Shown here in pieces: positions 49,401 to 60,768 of a DNA stretch of 64,000 bases. A program made the position numbers and the translations under genes. The DNA is from Xiphydria camelus. Its lineage: Eukaryota > Arthropoda > Insecta > Hymenoptera > Xiphydriidae. The stretch's first letter is position 1, and each line of letters begins with the position of its first letter. The stretch lies in contig OY783199.1 of assembly GCA_963678675.1 (NCBI GenBank), forward strand, positions 3,913,501 to 3,977,500, in the 5' to 3' direction. The notes below the pieces were generated by a model, which was not told the DNA's origin, made no database searches, and saw only the letters and a list, made by a program, of their open reading frames with translations.

Positions 49401-51909
49401 AGAATAACCATAAGGCTTATTGCTGGTTATATTCTCAGTATAGCGCTATACCGCGTTTATACCGTATTGGTAAAACCGGCCCTAAGTCTTTCTAATTACC
49501 CTTCTACGCGTGTAAAGTAACGACTAATAGATATTTCTTTTTCTTTTCCAGATGCCGTTACGTACATATCACTCGTATCCGCCTTCTTCTGGCTCAACGC
49601 CTTAGGCTACTATGTCTGGAACACCTTTAGATCTCGCAACGTGTTCCTACGTTCGACGGATGGTCGCAAATATTGTTACTATTCCACGTACGTCTGGGGC
49701 TCGACGATTTGTATAGCGACGACCGCGATTTTCGCGCACTTCACCTTGGAAACGGAGAAGCCCACCATTGGTGGGACGTCGTACGGGCCACAGGAGACGA
49801 TTGGTTGGCTGGCGCTCTCAATTCTCTTCACGTCAGTCGCGATCACGGTGATCGCGGATCTCTGCTTCGTGCTCACGACGTTAAACACTATCAAGGGCAT
49901 GCGATCCTATGGTAGGATCCACCACAGAATGAAATACAGCTTCAAGATGTTCGTTTTTCTTTTTATAATCATGAGCGTTACGTGGCTCTTCACCCTTCTT
50001 TCTCAACTCCGATACGAGGCGCTGACTTACAGCTACATCGTCGTCAATTTGCTGCAAGCTCTTTGCGTTCTCTACATTTGCGTATTTGGCCAGAAGAGAG
50101 TGACTTTTCTGCTCGGGAAGACTTGCAACTGTTGCCAGTCTAATGATGCCTCGGAAGGCCTCGATTGGGGCGAGGAGATGACTGCCATGAACGCGGGCTA
50201 CTAGCTGCACAATTCCGGGTATTATAGCATTCGCACAGACTGAGCGCATCGCGAGCATGGTAAGCCGGAAAAAAGTGCCGCTTTCTACAAGTCTGAGAAT
50301 CGTAAGAGATGTTCAGGGGATCTTTGATGCGGCGTTCAACGATGTACTTAACCGAAGAGAATCGTTTACATTCTTTCGCCCTTGTATGCTACTACTGCCA
50401 CAATAATGGAGATCGATATTTTAAATTCGATTAAGCATAGCGAGTAAATTGACGCGAGGGAGACCAATCACCGTCCAGTGCCTTTGAGACGTGCCTCACG
50501 TTTTTCTCACATTCGTAGGACCAATTTTTTTTATACCAACGAAGGATAAGCACTGTACGCACCTTCCTTTTTTTTAATGTGATTTATGTCTTCTTTCCAT
50601 TCACTCTAATAAAGACATTTGTACTGCATATGTTGAATTCTTTGTATAACTCAATAGCAATGGCAAAATAGTAATATCGTCAAATTATCGCATTGGAAGA
50701 CATGACTCCAAGAGACCAAAGAACCTTTCAGACACACTGGTGGTGCCGAACAACTTGTGAAACATATACTTAGACAACTGAAAACCCCCTCCTCCCTGCT
50801 GTGTATTGCTAGGACTCACCTGACCGAAGAGACCACCTTCTGGACGATGTAGCAAGTTGGACAGTTGACATCGAACCACCAAATGGCAATCATCCATCAC
50901 CGTATTGAAAAAGCGCCTCGTAGGTAAAAGAGCTTCCAAGTCTATGACCAGTTCCAAGAATCTCTCGCAGTAACGCACTTTGTCCGAAAATATAGGACCT
51001 GGAAAAAAAGGCAACATTTGTCAGCACACATTAAACGTCATTCCAGCAAAACTCCCGGTACTCTATTCTCAAAAGAAAGCAGATTCGCATCTCAATGTAC
51101 CTTCTTCGGTTATGGTTTCCAGAATATTCATAAACTTAATCATCAGTCTCTTCAGGAATGTACGTTCCCACTGCAATTTCTCCTTCATCTCTGGCTTATC
51201 CTTCTTCCTGATCGCCTTCCAATACTTCCGCCACTTCGGATACTTTCTGAATTCGAGCTCCCTGCGTCCCTGTTGCAGCGACTCCCACATGGACAGCGAC
51301 ACCAGTCTTTTAACTTCCTCTCGCACCAGAGCCACTTCCATCGAATTGAAGCAATGATTGAGGAAAACGATCAACGCGGTCTGCTCTTTCAGATCAAAGT
51401 CCATGATGCTCTCCTCCAGACAAGCCTCCAACACGCGTTCGAAGAAGCCAGAGAAATGCTCCGAATTACGTTCGAAGGCTTCCCACACCTGCACGCGTTC
51501 TCGAAACTTCTCGTTGACCATAACGACTATAGACATGGTGTGGGCACGCGACGCATTCGGCGTGGTATAATTCGGCCAGAGATAGCTCTCCAGATACTGG
51601 CTGAACTCCAGCATCATTATCCGACGGATGGAGAACTTGGAGGCGCATATCTCTTGGATGTAAATATCCTCAACTATTTGATGGTTAAAGGGGTAATGAC
51701 TGTCCTTCGTGTGGGGCGCCCAATATTTATTCGCGAGCTTTAAGGAAAGAGTCGATTATTAGAATTGACGTGTACGCATTAACTGAAAAACATTTACGAT
51801 TTGCAGGCTATGATTGTTTGCTTACTTGGGTTATCCTGTCGGCATTGATTTGCTCGACTGTCGGAGCTGGATTGTTAATTTTCACAGGCGTTATGGGTTG
51901 ATTCTCCAT
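34404..51909 (-). CDS. AQR: Aquarius (IBP160), intron-binding spliceosomal RNA helicase
   Basis: Aquarius is an SF1 helicase that binds intron RNA in the spliceosome. Fourteen minus-strand exons join in phase: 51909-51826, 51737-51101, 50998-50820, 39687-39574, 39477-39374, 39269-38869, 38769-38721, 38285-37662, 37075-36821, 36747-36390, 36290-36046, 35959-35225, 35138-34727 and 34607-34404. They give about 1466 residues, against 1485 in human. The N-terminal armadillo-like part includes [20 protein letters not shown] and [14 protein letters not shown]. The middle includes [20 protein letters not shown] and [19 protein letters not shown]. The helicase core has [12 protein letters not shown] (Walker A, about residue 842), MEESAQ (Walker B region, about 1080), [30 protein letters not shown] and [12 protein letters not shown]. 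Exons 3 and 4 are separated by an 11.1-kb intron that contains two GPCR genes on the other strand. The tail is acidic. Confidence 0.95.
38511..38667. mobile_element. MITE with TTAACCCATTTGCATC ends
   Basis: TTAACCCATTTGCATC at the left is matched by GATGCAAATGGGTTAA at the right, about 155 bases overall. Two similar inner segments repeat GTATA-rich words followed by TGGTCACTATCA. It lies in an aquarius intron and has no ORF. Confidence 0.7.
39688..41473. other. Start of the large aquarius intron, 5' flank of the first Mth-like gene
   Basis: No CDS could be supported. The stretch 40100-41300 is GC-richer and contains a triplet-rich tract near 40800-40870 (GCGGCA and ACGACG units). Two TATAAATA boxes occur, at 40445-40452 and 41307-41314, on the plus strand. 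Confidence 0.5.
41307..41314 (+). promoter_or_regulatory. TATA box upstream of the first Mth-like GPCR
   Basis: TATAAATA lies about 165 bases before the first ATG (41474). Between a start site expected about 30 bases downstream and that ATG there is no other ATG. The inference rests on sequence only. Confidence 0.5.
41474..44723 (+). CDS. Methuselah-like GPCR with short ectodomain (Mth2-type)
   Basis: This is a secretin-like (class B) insect receptor of the methuselah family, nested in an aquarius intron on the opposite strand. Exons are 41474-41483 (tentative microexon), 42107-42404, 42503-42789, 43602-43680, 43761-43921, 44175-44415 and 44525-44723, all in phase, giving about 424 residues. 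A signal peptide ([20 protein letters not shown]) is followed by a cysteine-containing ectodomain ([17 protein letters not shown]) of only about 110 residues, then seven helices. Family marks are [58 protein letters not shown] with FYGPIACLL, and [15 protein letters not shown]. If the microexon is not used, translation starts at the in-frame ATG at 42127. Its ligand is unknown. Confidence 0.85.
46703..46937. mobile_element. Foldback element of about 235 bases
   Basis: The arm with TACACCTGCAGTCAATGATT, then CTGATCGACCCGCTTTGG and GACGGTACTT, is repeated inverted as AAGTACCGTCAGCCAAAGCG, CGATCAGAATCATTAACTAC and AGGTGTA. It carries no ORF. Confidence 0.7.
47295..47505. mobile_element. MITE family C, copy 2
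   Basis: The ends GAAGCTAAACTTATTCGCC and CAGTTTAGCCTCATATGG are inverted, and the interior is similar to 15231-15440, including TTATATCGACATGAG-like words. The length is almost identical (about 210 bases). Confidence 0.7.
48454..50204 (+). CDS. mthl5: Methuselah-like GPCR (Mth-like 5 type)
   Basis: This is a second methuselah-family class B receptor nested in the aquarius intron. Two exons, 48454-49246 and 49552-50204, join in phase 1, giving about 481 residues. A signal peptide ([17 protein letters not shown]) precedes a long ectodomain to about residue 200, with [24 protein letters not shown] and [17 protein letters not shown]. The helices follow: [80 protein letters not shown] and [20 protein letters not shown]. 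The two-exon structure and length match my memory of mthl5 better than other members; that name is tentative. A large hairpin lies in its only intron. AATAAA occurs at 50608. Confidence 0.87.
49354..49484. repeat. Near-perfect hairpin (MITE-like) in the mthl5 intron
   Basis: AAGGGCCGGTTTTACCAA, then GGTATAAACGCGG and TAGCGCTATACTGAGAATA, are repeated almost exactly in inverted order, ending TTGGTAAAACCGGCCCTA. Arms of about 55 bases enclose a short loop. It could form a long stable stem in RNA. Confidence 0.85.
50205..50819. other. mthl5 3' UTR and aquarius intron edge
   Basis: There is no additional gene. It contains the second receptor's 3' UTR and polyadenylation signal, then about 200 bases up to the aquarius exon 3 splice donor. 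Confidence 0.5.
50608..50613 (+). terminator. Candidate polyadenylation signal (mthl5)
   Basis: AATAAA lies about 404 bases after the stop codon and is followed by a TG/T-rich stretch (TTTGTACTGCATATGTTG), as expected for a cleavage site. Confidence 0.6.
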
Positions 51910-53176
51910 ATTAACTTTTGTAAATTTTTCGGCCCACGCCGTAGAAACTTAACAATTGTTCAAATAACAAAAGCACTATTACACCTATCGTGTCAAACTT
52001 CTACCGGCTTATGGCATAATGAGTGCGCACAGGTTTGCATATTCCAAAAAGAAAAGTTCCCACATCCTATGAAGGGCATGAAGTTCTAAAAGCGTTTTCG
52101 TATTGATCCGAGATAATTTCAATATTCCATTATTTAAATCAATCAGAATATCCTCCCCAAAGTAAAGATCAAATTGAAAATATCAATATATTCGGACCAC
52201 CGAGAGAAGGGAACTCCCCGTGGTGTGGCATGGAAAATCGATAGTGTTTGATTCGAAACATTCTCGATTTACAGACGTCTGCTCATTATGAATTGACTTA
52301 AATAGTGAATAAAGTCAGCCAAAGTTCCCTTTCAAATTACAGTTCAGTTCTAAGGCTAGTTTAGCTTCAACCCTAAGTAGGTAGCAAAGTCCGGAGAATG
52401 TACTTGAAACTGAAACGGTTTATTTACAAATTAGCATCTACATAAGAATTTATGATAATCATGTAGCAATGAGTTTGTCACTGTCTTCCGCGATAAGAGG
52501 AGTATATAGTTTGCTTTTCTATGAAGTCATAGGCATGAGGAAAAATGGTCGGTATCGTAGAAAAGAGGATTTTCATTGCCCCTTTTTTCCGCCCACTCCG
52601 ATAATTATTTTTTGTTGTAAAAGGTTCGAGCTCGTTAAAATAATATAATCTAGTTTCGTGTGCAATCAGTAAATATTGAGATTAGTATATAAGTGATAAA
52701 ATTGACGTATCGCGGATCAGTTATTTATTTCAGTACGAAACATGAGATAATGAGTCGTGTAAACTCGGGATACGCACATACGTGTATGCATGTAGTCTCT
52801 ACTACTTATCTTTCGATAAATTCATTAGTTAGGCGCTCAACAGTCTCGTCACGTTCCAATTCAATAGATTATTCTCTATATTCATTGCTCGATATTCATT
52901 GTAAGAAATAGCACCCTCTCTTCTCCTAAAGGAAGTAGTTTTCAAACGAGTTTCCAAATTTCTACCAATTTAGCTGTGCGATTGCCTTGACCTTTACCCT
53001 TCGAATTTCTGTACATACATAAATTTGGGGAAAAAACTCATTTTCTCAGCGCGTATTTCTTGGCACACAAGCAGTTGCGTTGTGCGGTATTCGGAGAACG
53101 AATTCGCGTACGGGGCTATAAGAAAATAACATCGTCTGCATTTTTACGAGAGTTCATTTTAAAATTACCACGCGCA
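51910..53176. other. Shared 5' region between aquarius and the LysM gene
   Basis: About 1.27 kb separates the two divergent start codons. No CDS was found. The part next to the LysM gene is probably its promoter and 5' UTR. Confidence 0.45.
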
Positions 53177-56100
53177 ATGTTGGTACAATTGCTCGGAGAG
53201 TTCGATATGGAGTGGTATGGCGGCGGAGAAATGGAAGAACGAAGGTCTATTCGCGATTCGGGCAGAGCTCTCAAAAAATACGGGAGTACCGCTAAGCACA
53301 TGACACGCAACGAGAATCTTGTGAAACATGTTGTCGCGAAGACGGACACGCTTCAAGGAATTGCCCTCAAATACGGTGTCACGGTACGTATGCGATAATC
53401 GAAAGCACTTTTGCACCGCGATGTATGTATCTGCCTCTACTTCTGGTTGTCACTTTCAAATGATATTTTGTTTAAATACGTGGGAAGGATTGCTCGGAAT
53501 GTTCGTACACGTCAACCAGTCGTTCGTTGTCCTTCTCAAAATTTGCAATAATATCGTACCTCTCCATTGGCTTTAACTACCTATTCTTGCAAAAGTTCTT
53601 TGCTTCTCCTTCGAAAAGAAAATGTGGAACTATGTACCTTCGTTGGACTCGGTGTTAAACTCGTGACATACTGTCGTAACTACATATGTATATCTGCTTT
53701 ATCATCATTCGTATCTCTTTATTTTGTTCGTTCTGGGAAGTGATTCAATGCAAATTCAAAGGCCTGTATGAAAAATCAATGGCAAGGTTATTTTTCCATA
53801 AATTCTATCCATTTTGTACATTATTACTATACATCGTTAAAGATTGATTTATTACAGTATTTATAATATTCTGGAGAGACTTATTACTTTCAGGGTTGCT
53901 CTATGTGTTGACCTTTTAAAGTAATGGTGTTAATTGAAGGAGCAAGCTTAACTTGTGTCATATGATTAAAATAAAAGGAGGTGGGAGTGGTTTTCTCTTT
54001 TACTTGCCTACAGTTCAGTCTACTTTCTCCAGTTTATTCATATTGAAGATATTTGAGGCAGGCCACATTCAGATTTGACCCAATTTTTATTACAGTTTTT
54101 ACTACAGTTTTCATTACTTCATTGGGAATTGTATGCTACCAAATTAATGTAAATGCAATTGAAATACTCCCCAAGTGTAAAGGCACTAGAGATTCTTCTT
54201 GGAGTGAGAAATACTTTCTTAATAACGTTTTATGGTGATTTTCTGTTTCAGACTGAACAAATTAGGAGGGTGAATCGACTATGGGCGTCGGACAGTTTAT
54301 TTTTACGAGAGCATTTACTCATTCCTGTACCTGCCGATTGTTCCAGTACCACGCTCAGTAAATGTAGCGTTTCGTCTGAACCTGAAAGTACTCATAATAT
54401 TGAAAGTGTAAGCTTCTAAAATCTCGAAATATTATACTTTGAAATGTAGTCACGGAATTAATAGATGAATAATGAATTATCATTCATTGTATTACAGGTT
54501 ACTAGTCCGTCTTCGATCACGTCATCTACAGACGATGAAAGCTCAATCAATGATTTCCTAGCGAAAATGGACTCCTCGATAGCGAGTATGAAGAAAGAGG
54601 TTAAGAGGGCTCAAGGGAACAGTGAGTAAGTTACATGCAATTTGGCGCTTCTTATTGTTTTATTTTAATTTGGAACACACGATCGCAAATGCGTATTGCG
54701 AATGTATCTTTGTGCCTGCATCAAAGCGAATATGCATCTTTATTATGCCATCACATTTGCGTAATCCCATGCCATAGTGAAGGAAACAATTTTTTAACTT
54801 CATTTTGCATGGAAAATGAGTTATAAATCGTTGTGAATTTCTTAAATCATAATAGGCTTAACTGAGAAGGCGAATATTAGAAATAAATCCTTAGTAGTGA
54901 AGTCACCCCTCCCTCACATTCGATTAGGTTTCTTCATCTCTAATATTTATAAACAGGATAATTTATTTTATCGCCTTTTATTGTTGCAGTACTTTATTTT
55001 CGCATATAAATTAACAACAATTTATGAAGAAACTATTTATCAACAAGTTCTCAGACTCCTTTCTAATGTTATACCAAAGATATTTATTGAAAATGTATTG
55101 CATTCAATTATTTTATTAAAAACGGTTTTTGCTTAATACAACAGTGCAGTAGAACTTTGATAGTCTGGATCAAATGGGGGTAGCAATGGTGTGAATAATT
55201 AACAACAAAAATTGGGTAACATTTATTCACTAATTAATGATAATAGAAAGATCGTGTAGTCATGGTATCTAGTGGTCAGGGAATTCTGGAAAACTTAGGA
55301 TTTTCAGAGGATTTTATGTTATGAAATTTCATTTCTTTGATAGTCGTTCACCCGTTTAGTCGTTTACATAGTTAAATTCTTCTCTATTGAAAAAGTACCA
55401 TACATTCTTATAGATTCTCATAAAAAACTTGTAAAATCCCCATAGAATTCTCATCAGAATTTGGTGTGCTTTTGACACAGCAATTCCAGAGATCTAATAA
55501 AAATCTGAGAGAGATGAATAGGAATGTATTGGATTTTATGTGTATCTATAGAAACAAATAAAATCTTGTAAGGTTCTATTAATAATTAGAAATAGAACGG
55601 CGTGTACGAGTCTTTATTATATTTATGGGATTTGACTTGTTTTTACGGATACATATAAAATTCGGTAAATCCTTATTTATCATCTCAGATACACATAGAA
55701 TCCAATGCATTCTTATTCGTCCTTCTCAAACTTTTCTAATAGATATCTGAAATTGTTGTGATAAAAGCACATCAGATTTCCATAGAAATTGTCTCTGGGA
55801 ATCTATGGGATCTTTTCAATAGGGTTTGTACACCCCTCTCCTCTCTCTTTCCTTCGAGCGCCCACCTTCTCATTAGAGCCTTTTATTTTTACCTTTCCTT
55901 AATCCGTCATAAAACTTATTAATAATATAATTAAATAACGCTGAAGAATTTAAAATTTCACACAAATATATGACTAAACGAACTCTTCCCACTCTGGTAA
56001 TCATCTAAAGCTTTCATCGGTGTTGTTGCAATGGCTGATTAAAAATTACGCGCTGCAATTAAATGTATTGTTAAATTGAAGAAGCTCACATTTTTGCATC

Positions 56101-56393
56101 CATGAAGTAATTACCACACATGGACAGTGTTTTCTTGTAACTTTACTGCCAGGTTTTGCCATGAGGGGGATGACACGTTCGTACAGCGACGGAAAGCCGT
56201 CGCTAGATTACGTAACTCACACCTCGTTACCTCAACCTCGAACATGTCAACTTCCTCCTCTGAGCTATTGAGGCCATCGTCTTCCGGCGACGTTCATAGC
56301 CTTCCATCTGCCGTTGTCATGACACAGGGTAAACGTGTTAAAACATCATTGCAGAGACTACAGCAACAGCAAGACGAAATGTTTCAGTTGTAG
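53177..56393 (+). CDS. LYSMD1: LysM domain-containing protein (LYSMD1/2 type)
   Basis: This is an intracellular LysM-domain protein without a membrane helix, like vertebrate LYSMD1/2; its molecular role is poorly known. Four exons join in phase: 53177-53383, 54252-54407, 54498-54625 and 56153-56393, giving about 243 residues. The LysM domain spans residues of about 48-95: VKHVVAKTDTLQGIALKYGV followed by TTEQIRRVNRLWASDSLFL and LLIPVPAD. A serine-rich linker and a helical stretch (DFLAKMDSSIASMKKEVK) follow. The C-terminus SLQRLQQQQDEMFQL resembles the conserved DQEDEIFKL end of LYSMD1 as I recall it. That match decided the GTAAGT donor at 54626 over the overlapping GTGAGT four bases earlier. 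The first ATG (53177) is likely but another in-frame Met lies 10 codons on. Confidence 0.9.
55440..55800. repeat. Imperfect inverted repeat in the LysM gene intron 3
   Basis: GGTGTGCTTTTGACACAGCAA, then GAATGTATTGGATTTTATGTG, reappear inverted as CACATAGAATCCAATGCATT and TTGTTGTGATAAAAGCACATC. The arms are diverged, so this is an old foldback. Confidence 0.6.
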
Positions 56394-59300
56394 CAATTAA
56401 GGCTCGTTTGGTCAGTGTATGTAGGTCAGTGTAAGCTTCGCCTAAGGGATAGTCCCAGAAAAGAGTATCAGATATCAATGAAAATACGCGAGAAGGGAAA
56501 ATATCGCGTGAAAAAAATTGAAAAGGATTCGTTGATCGTTTCGAAGTTTATTCGACGCTGTACCACATGTGCCTTTAACTCTTGTCAGTGAAGCTTGATT
56601 ATTGCATTAGGAATTTAATTGATTGGACCACAGCTTTACTCATTTCTTCCCCTCTTATGATAGCTGAATGAGATTATAAACCCCTTGACAAACTAGCTAT
56701 TTTCGTTTTGTTTCATCAGGCGTCTACATTGCGTGATGGTTTATTTCTCGTACTTCTTTCTAAGAAGATCGCGTGAAAATGAACAGTATCGATTTATTTG
56801 TCGTTACAGTTTTTTCTTCTCCAATACAATTCACATTCCACGTGGGAGATTGAACTTAAAGATTTATGATGATATCTCTAGCTCTTTCCTGACCCTCTTA
56901 GGCTTCGATTAAAAAAATTGTATTATCTTTAATGAGTGTCCGCAAACACAATTATCAATGCCGTGGAAAATATGATTATAATAATCATCGACTTCTCATG
57001 GTATAATTGTAGCATATTACACTTTTCACGTAGGGAATTAGCTGTAGCAAGACTCCCGATGCCTTACACGTACCCTACTCTAAAGACATTGAAACAATTT
57101 GTATTTATAAGTGTATCTATAAGCTACAAAATATCATGATGATGCACGGTTGCTTTCGTACGCATTGCTATTGCAGAATGTCATCACTCTTAGGTTCACT
57201 ATCTCCGATAAAGTTCAGACGATAATCTCAATTCTCTCGATAATCTCCGCTCAATTTCGAATCTCGGACGATTGATTTAGAATAGAAATCGCGCTTTAAT
57301 GTTTGATTTATTTTAGATGGATTTTCTAATTGAATTTGAGACAACTGAAAAATACTACCGTTATCCCAACTAACAATAATTAGGCTTATCACATATAAAC
57401 GTGGTATTCATGAAAACGAAGTGTATCATTAAAAGAATTTAATGGTTCCGCAATATTATACCTGCATGTTTTATAAATGATTGCGTGAACCAAATTTCAT
57501 GTGTAACATAAAAAATTATTGCTTGCATCATTTGGCCTTTGACATTTGAGAGTACAGGAACGGTTTTTTCAATGGCGGTGCATGCTTTAGAATCACTGAT
57601 GAAATGTTTAATGATTCATTTAGTATAGGATTATGGGGCTTTTACCGTGATTTCTCTCCTTAGAAACCATTTTTTACCTTGACAACGAATCACAGTATCA
57701 TTTGGTGTTTCCGTATTTGCGTACAAAATTTGTTACAACGTTGAAGTGCTTGCTTTTCAATATAATTTTCTTTTCATTTACGACGTCAAGGGGGATGTCG
57801 AGGGGAGATGAAAGTTTATTTATAATAATATTGTCATAATATTTCCTTAGTTCTGTATATTAATCATATACTAATCATTCAAACCATAGCTAGGCTCAAC
57901 TTTTATTTATAGTATTAGGTAGCATGTCTATTATCATTTGAGATTAGTCAGTGGAAAGGCGATAGGATTTTGTTTAAAATTGGTGAGTCTATACGTTTAA
58001 TTTCCTGGCTGTACAGACTTTGTGAAACGACGTTGCCGGTCATGAGAAGCAGAACGATATCGATACATATTAAATTGTCTCAATCTGTATCGGTAAATCA
58101 TTGATATTTATATGAACGTTGCAGCTATGATGTTGAAACTTCAGCTTTGATTATTATTGACGCTACACTTTGATCACTCTAATTCTAGTTGCTTTACTTT
58201 ATTCTGTTTGATTCTGTATCGATATCTTTAATATTAACTACTGACAGTTTGCCTATTAATTATCTGGATTTTTCCATTAACCAGCGTTAAAATGAATGAC
58301 GTTTGATACAGAATCAATGTGCAATAAATACGGATACTCTTTATGGAGAATATTTAACCATTCGCTTACCACGTCTGAAAATAGTAAAATGCAAAGTATA
58401 ATATCAAATTTCATTCGTCTGTGTATATTATACAATAAATACCAATAAAGAGTATCCTAACATAACGAATCTTTTCGTCTATTGACAATTTTATTGTTTT
58501 GCACAAAAACGATAGTCGATAGAACGTTTAATAGTTGCATATGACGGTAAATAAAATTGTATAGAGTGTACATGAACCAATAACTATTATTATAATAGGA
58601 GAATTTTCGCGTTTACCGCGGTTCGCTTGAAAAGCTGAAGCATCTTGGTAACAATTGTGCTAAAGGGGGGTTCTGACTGAGTGGTGAACTGGGTGAAAGA
58701 ACTACCCGTATTGTGCATTTGTCTCGTCAATGACGGGACACATGCACAATACGAGTAGTGCTTTCGCCCAGTTCACGACCCAGTCAGAATCCCCCTTAAC
58801 AGTGCTTTCGCGTCACGATACAAATTTAAAACCATTCGAACAATGTTATTAGTCCTTGCTAAAGATAACCAAAGTTACCTAGTAAACGCGAAAAAGGAAG
58901 CAGAATATAATAATTGCGTAGTTTGTATTTTTCTGTAACTATGTACAGTCTTTGTTATAAGTTTCTATTGTCGACTGTCCGTAATTATCAATATGCTACG
59001 GGTAACTCTTCTAAGAACATCTTATTTGGGTGGCAAAATAAGGGCGACAGTTGAACTAAGCATCGAAAAACAAATTATTTTCATTCCTTTATTTGGTGCG
59101 ACAATAGATTTGTATGATACAACTCTTATATCTGTGAAATGTTGTACCTACTTGAAGCTTTGAAAAATGAAAAATTTTTATATTTTGTTAATATGGTTTA
59201 AAATTTATGGAATAAACGAAGACGGTATGAGTTACTTGTCCTTATATCGTTAGTGTATTTTCCCTTTTCACGATACCACAATGTCGTTTGAATGAATTAT

Positions 59301-60768
59301 ATTCAGTATTGTGTAATTCTGGTAGTGCGTAAATTTAATGCTGTGTAATTCCCAATTGGTTCAGTGCGATTTTATTTCAGAATTCTCGACTTAAAATTTT
59401 GTCGCGCGCAATTTCCTCTATAATATACGCGCTTCGAAATATATACGTACTATATATACGAAACTGGTATAGGAGTTTGGTACTACCTAAAAACTAGATC
59501 CCTCATTTTATTTCGCCGCTACCCCTCTTTGTTGTTGATACGCGCAGTATAGATCAGTATAGATCACGCGCTAGAGCTACAACACTTATCGCTGTTCTCC
59601 TGATTATCTATTAATTCATCATTTCATAATGTAACTAATAATTTTTAACACCGCGTAAAGTTGATGCAGTACGAATCGTCGTTCGGCTTCACAATTAACA
59701 CCGCTAATAAATCTCGTTAAATAAATCGAATTTGCATTGGTACTAGTGATGTGAAAAGTAAAGTGAGAAGTGAAGTGAGAAGATGGCTGGACGAGGATAT
59801 TTCATTCTCGAGAAATGTAAGTGATTAAACAAGTCTATAGTCATGTGTGAGTAATTGCTGAACAATACCTAACATTGCTCAGCAGCAATTTACCGGCGGG
59901 AGGATTTATCTCACCAGCAATGGTTGCAATAAATTCACTCTGATAAAAACTTGGACGTCCGATTAAATGTAGCTTTGCAAGAGTTAATGCATGCTATTAT
60001 TAATTAACAAACTATTCTTTGAATCAACCCGTATGCATTTAATATAATGTATATAGTATGATTCGATTGAAAAGAAAATGGATTGCATGATTCTCTGATG
60101 ACATTATTTTTTCGCAAATTTCAACAATTTCTGAACCGTCATTCAAAGAGAAAGTGAAGAAAAGTTGAAAAGAATATTCCTATTCTTTCAGTAATTTCTT
60201 CACCTTTTCTCCGAGAATGGTTTTTAGGGTTTAAGATATAAGTTGGAAAAGTATTTGTTGAGAGATTATTGGGGAAATTTCGGGGAAAATTGTAGAGCAT
60301 TTTCTTGAGAAATTGACAATTTATTGTTCTAGGCGTCGGAAATCATATTTGGTGCACCATATGTTAGTTCAATTCAATTCGAATAGTATACTGCAGTTCA
60401 ATGTCATTAAAACGATTACAGGCGAATGTACTTACGACGCTATTGAAACGTATAAATATTTCAATTACATTGGATCATTACAATCGAGAAAGCTGCACAT
60501 TATTGCATTCGCGGACGTATTTTCATCAGGTTGCTCAAGTAGGAAATCAGATTGATATATGCACGATACGTAATGCTGTTTATCTATTGTGTTGAAACGT
60601 TCTTTCGAGCAATTTTTATACATGCAAATTCAAATAAGGATTATGTAATCCAATGCGCTTTGGACTTTGGTGGAAAAGCTATTGCGTTTGTTCTGCGTGG
60701 ATTTCTTATTTTAACGGTAGCAAATGCCATCGAGAAATTAAAATGTTATACCTAAATTAGGTAGTAAA
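56394..60768. other. Long noncoding region after the LysM gene
   Basis: No gene can be fully supported. The left part probably includes a long LysM-gene 3' UTR. A strong hairpin lies at 58661-58799. At 59783 a short open stretch starting ATGGCTGGACGAGG ends at a GTAAGT donor (59817) and could be a first coding exon on plus, but no matching second exon was found in the window. Confidence 0.45.
58661..58799. repeat. Long hairpin (MITE-like)
   Basis: AAGGGGGGTTCTGACTGAGT, with GAACTGGG, GAAAG and TACCCGTATTGTGCAT, is repeated inverted as ATGCACAATACGAGTAGTGC and CTTTCGCCCAGTTC, ending ACCCAGTCAGAATCCCCCTT. Arms of about 60 bases surround a short loop. Confidence 0.85.

Noticed and set aside
51018..51743. 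241-codon plus-strand frame
   Set aside because: It is antisense to aquarius exon 2, which matches the conserved N-terminal region.
54625..54630. Overlapping GTGAGT donor at 54622 for LysM exon 3
   Set aside because: It would put the last exon in a frame that stops at a TGA before the conserved DEMFQL-type C-terminus; the GTAAGT donor at 54626 keeps it.
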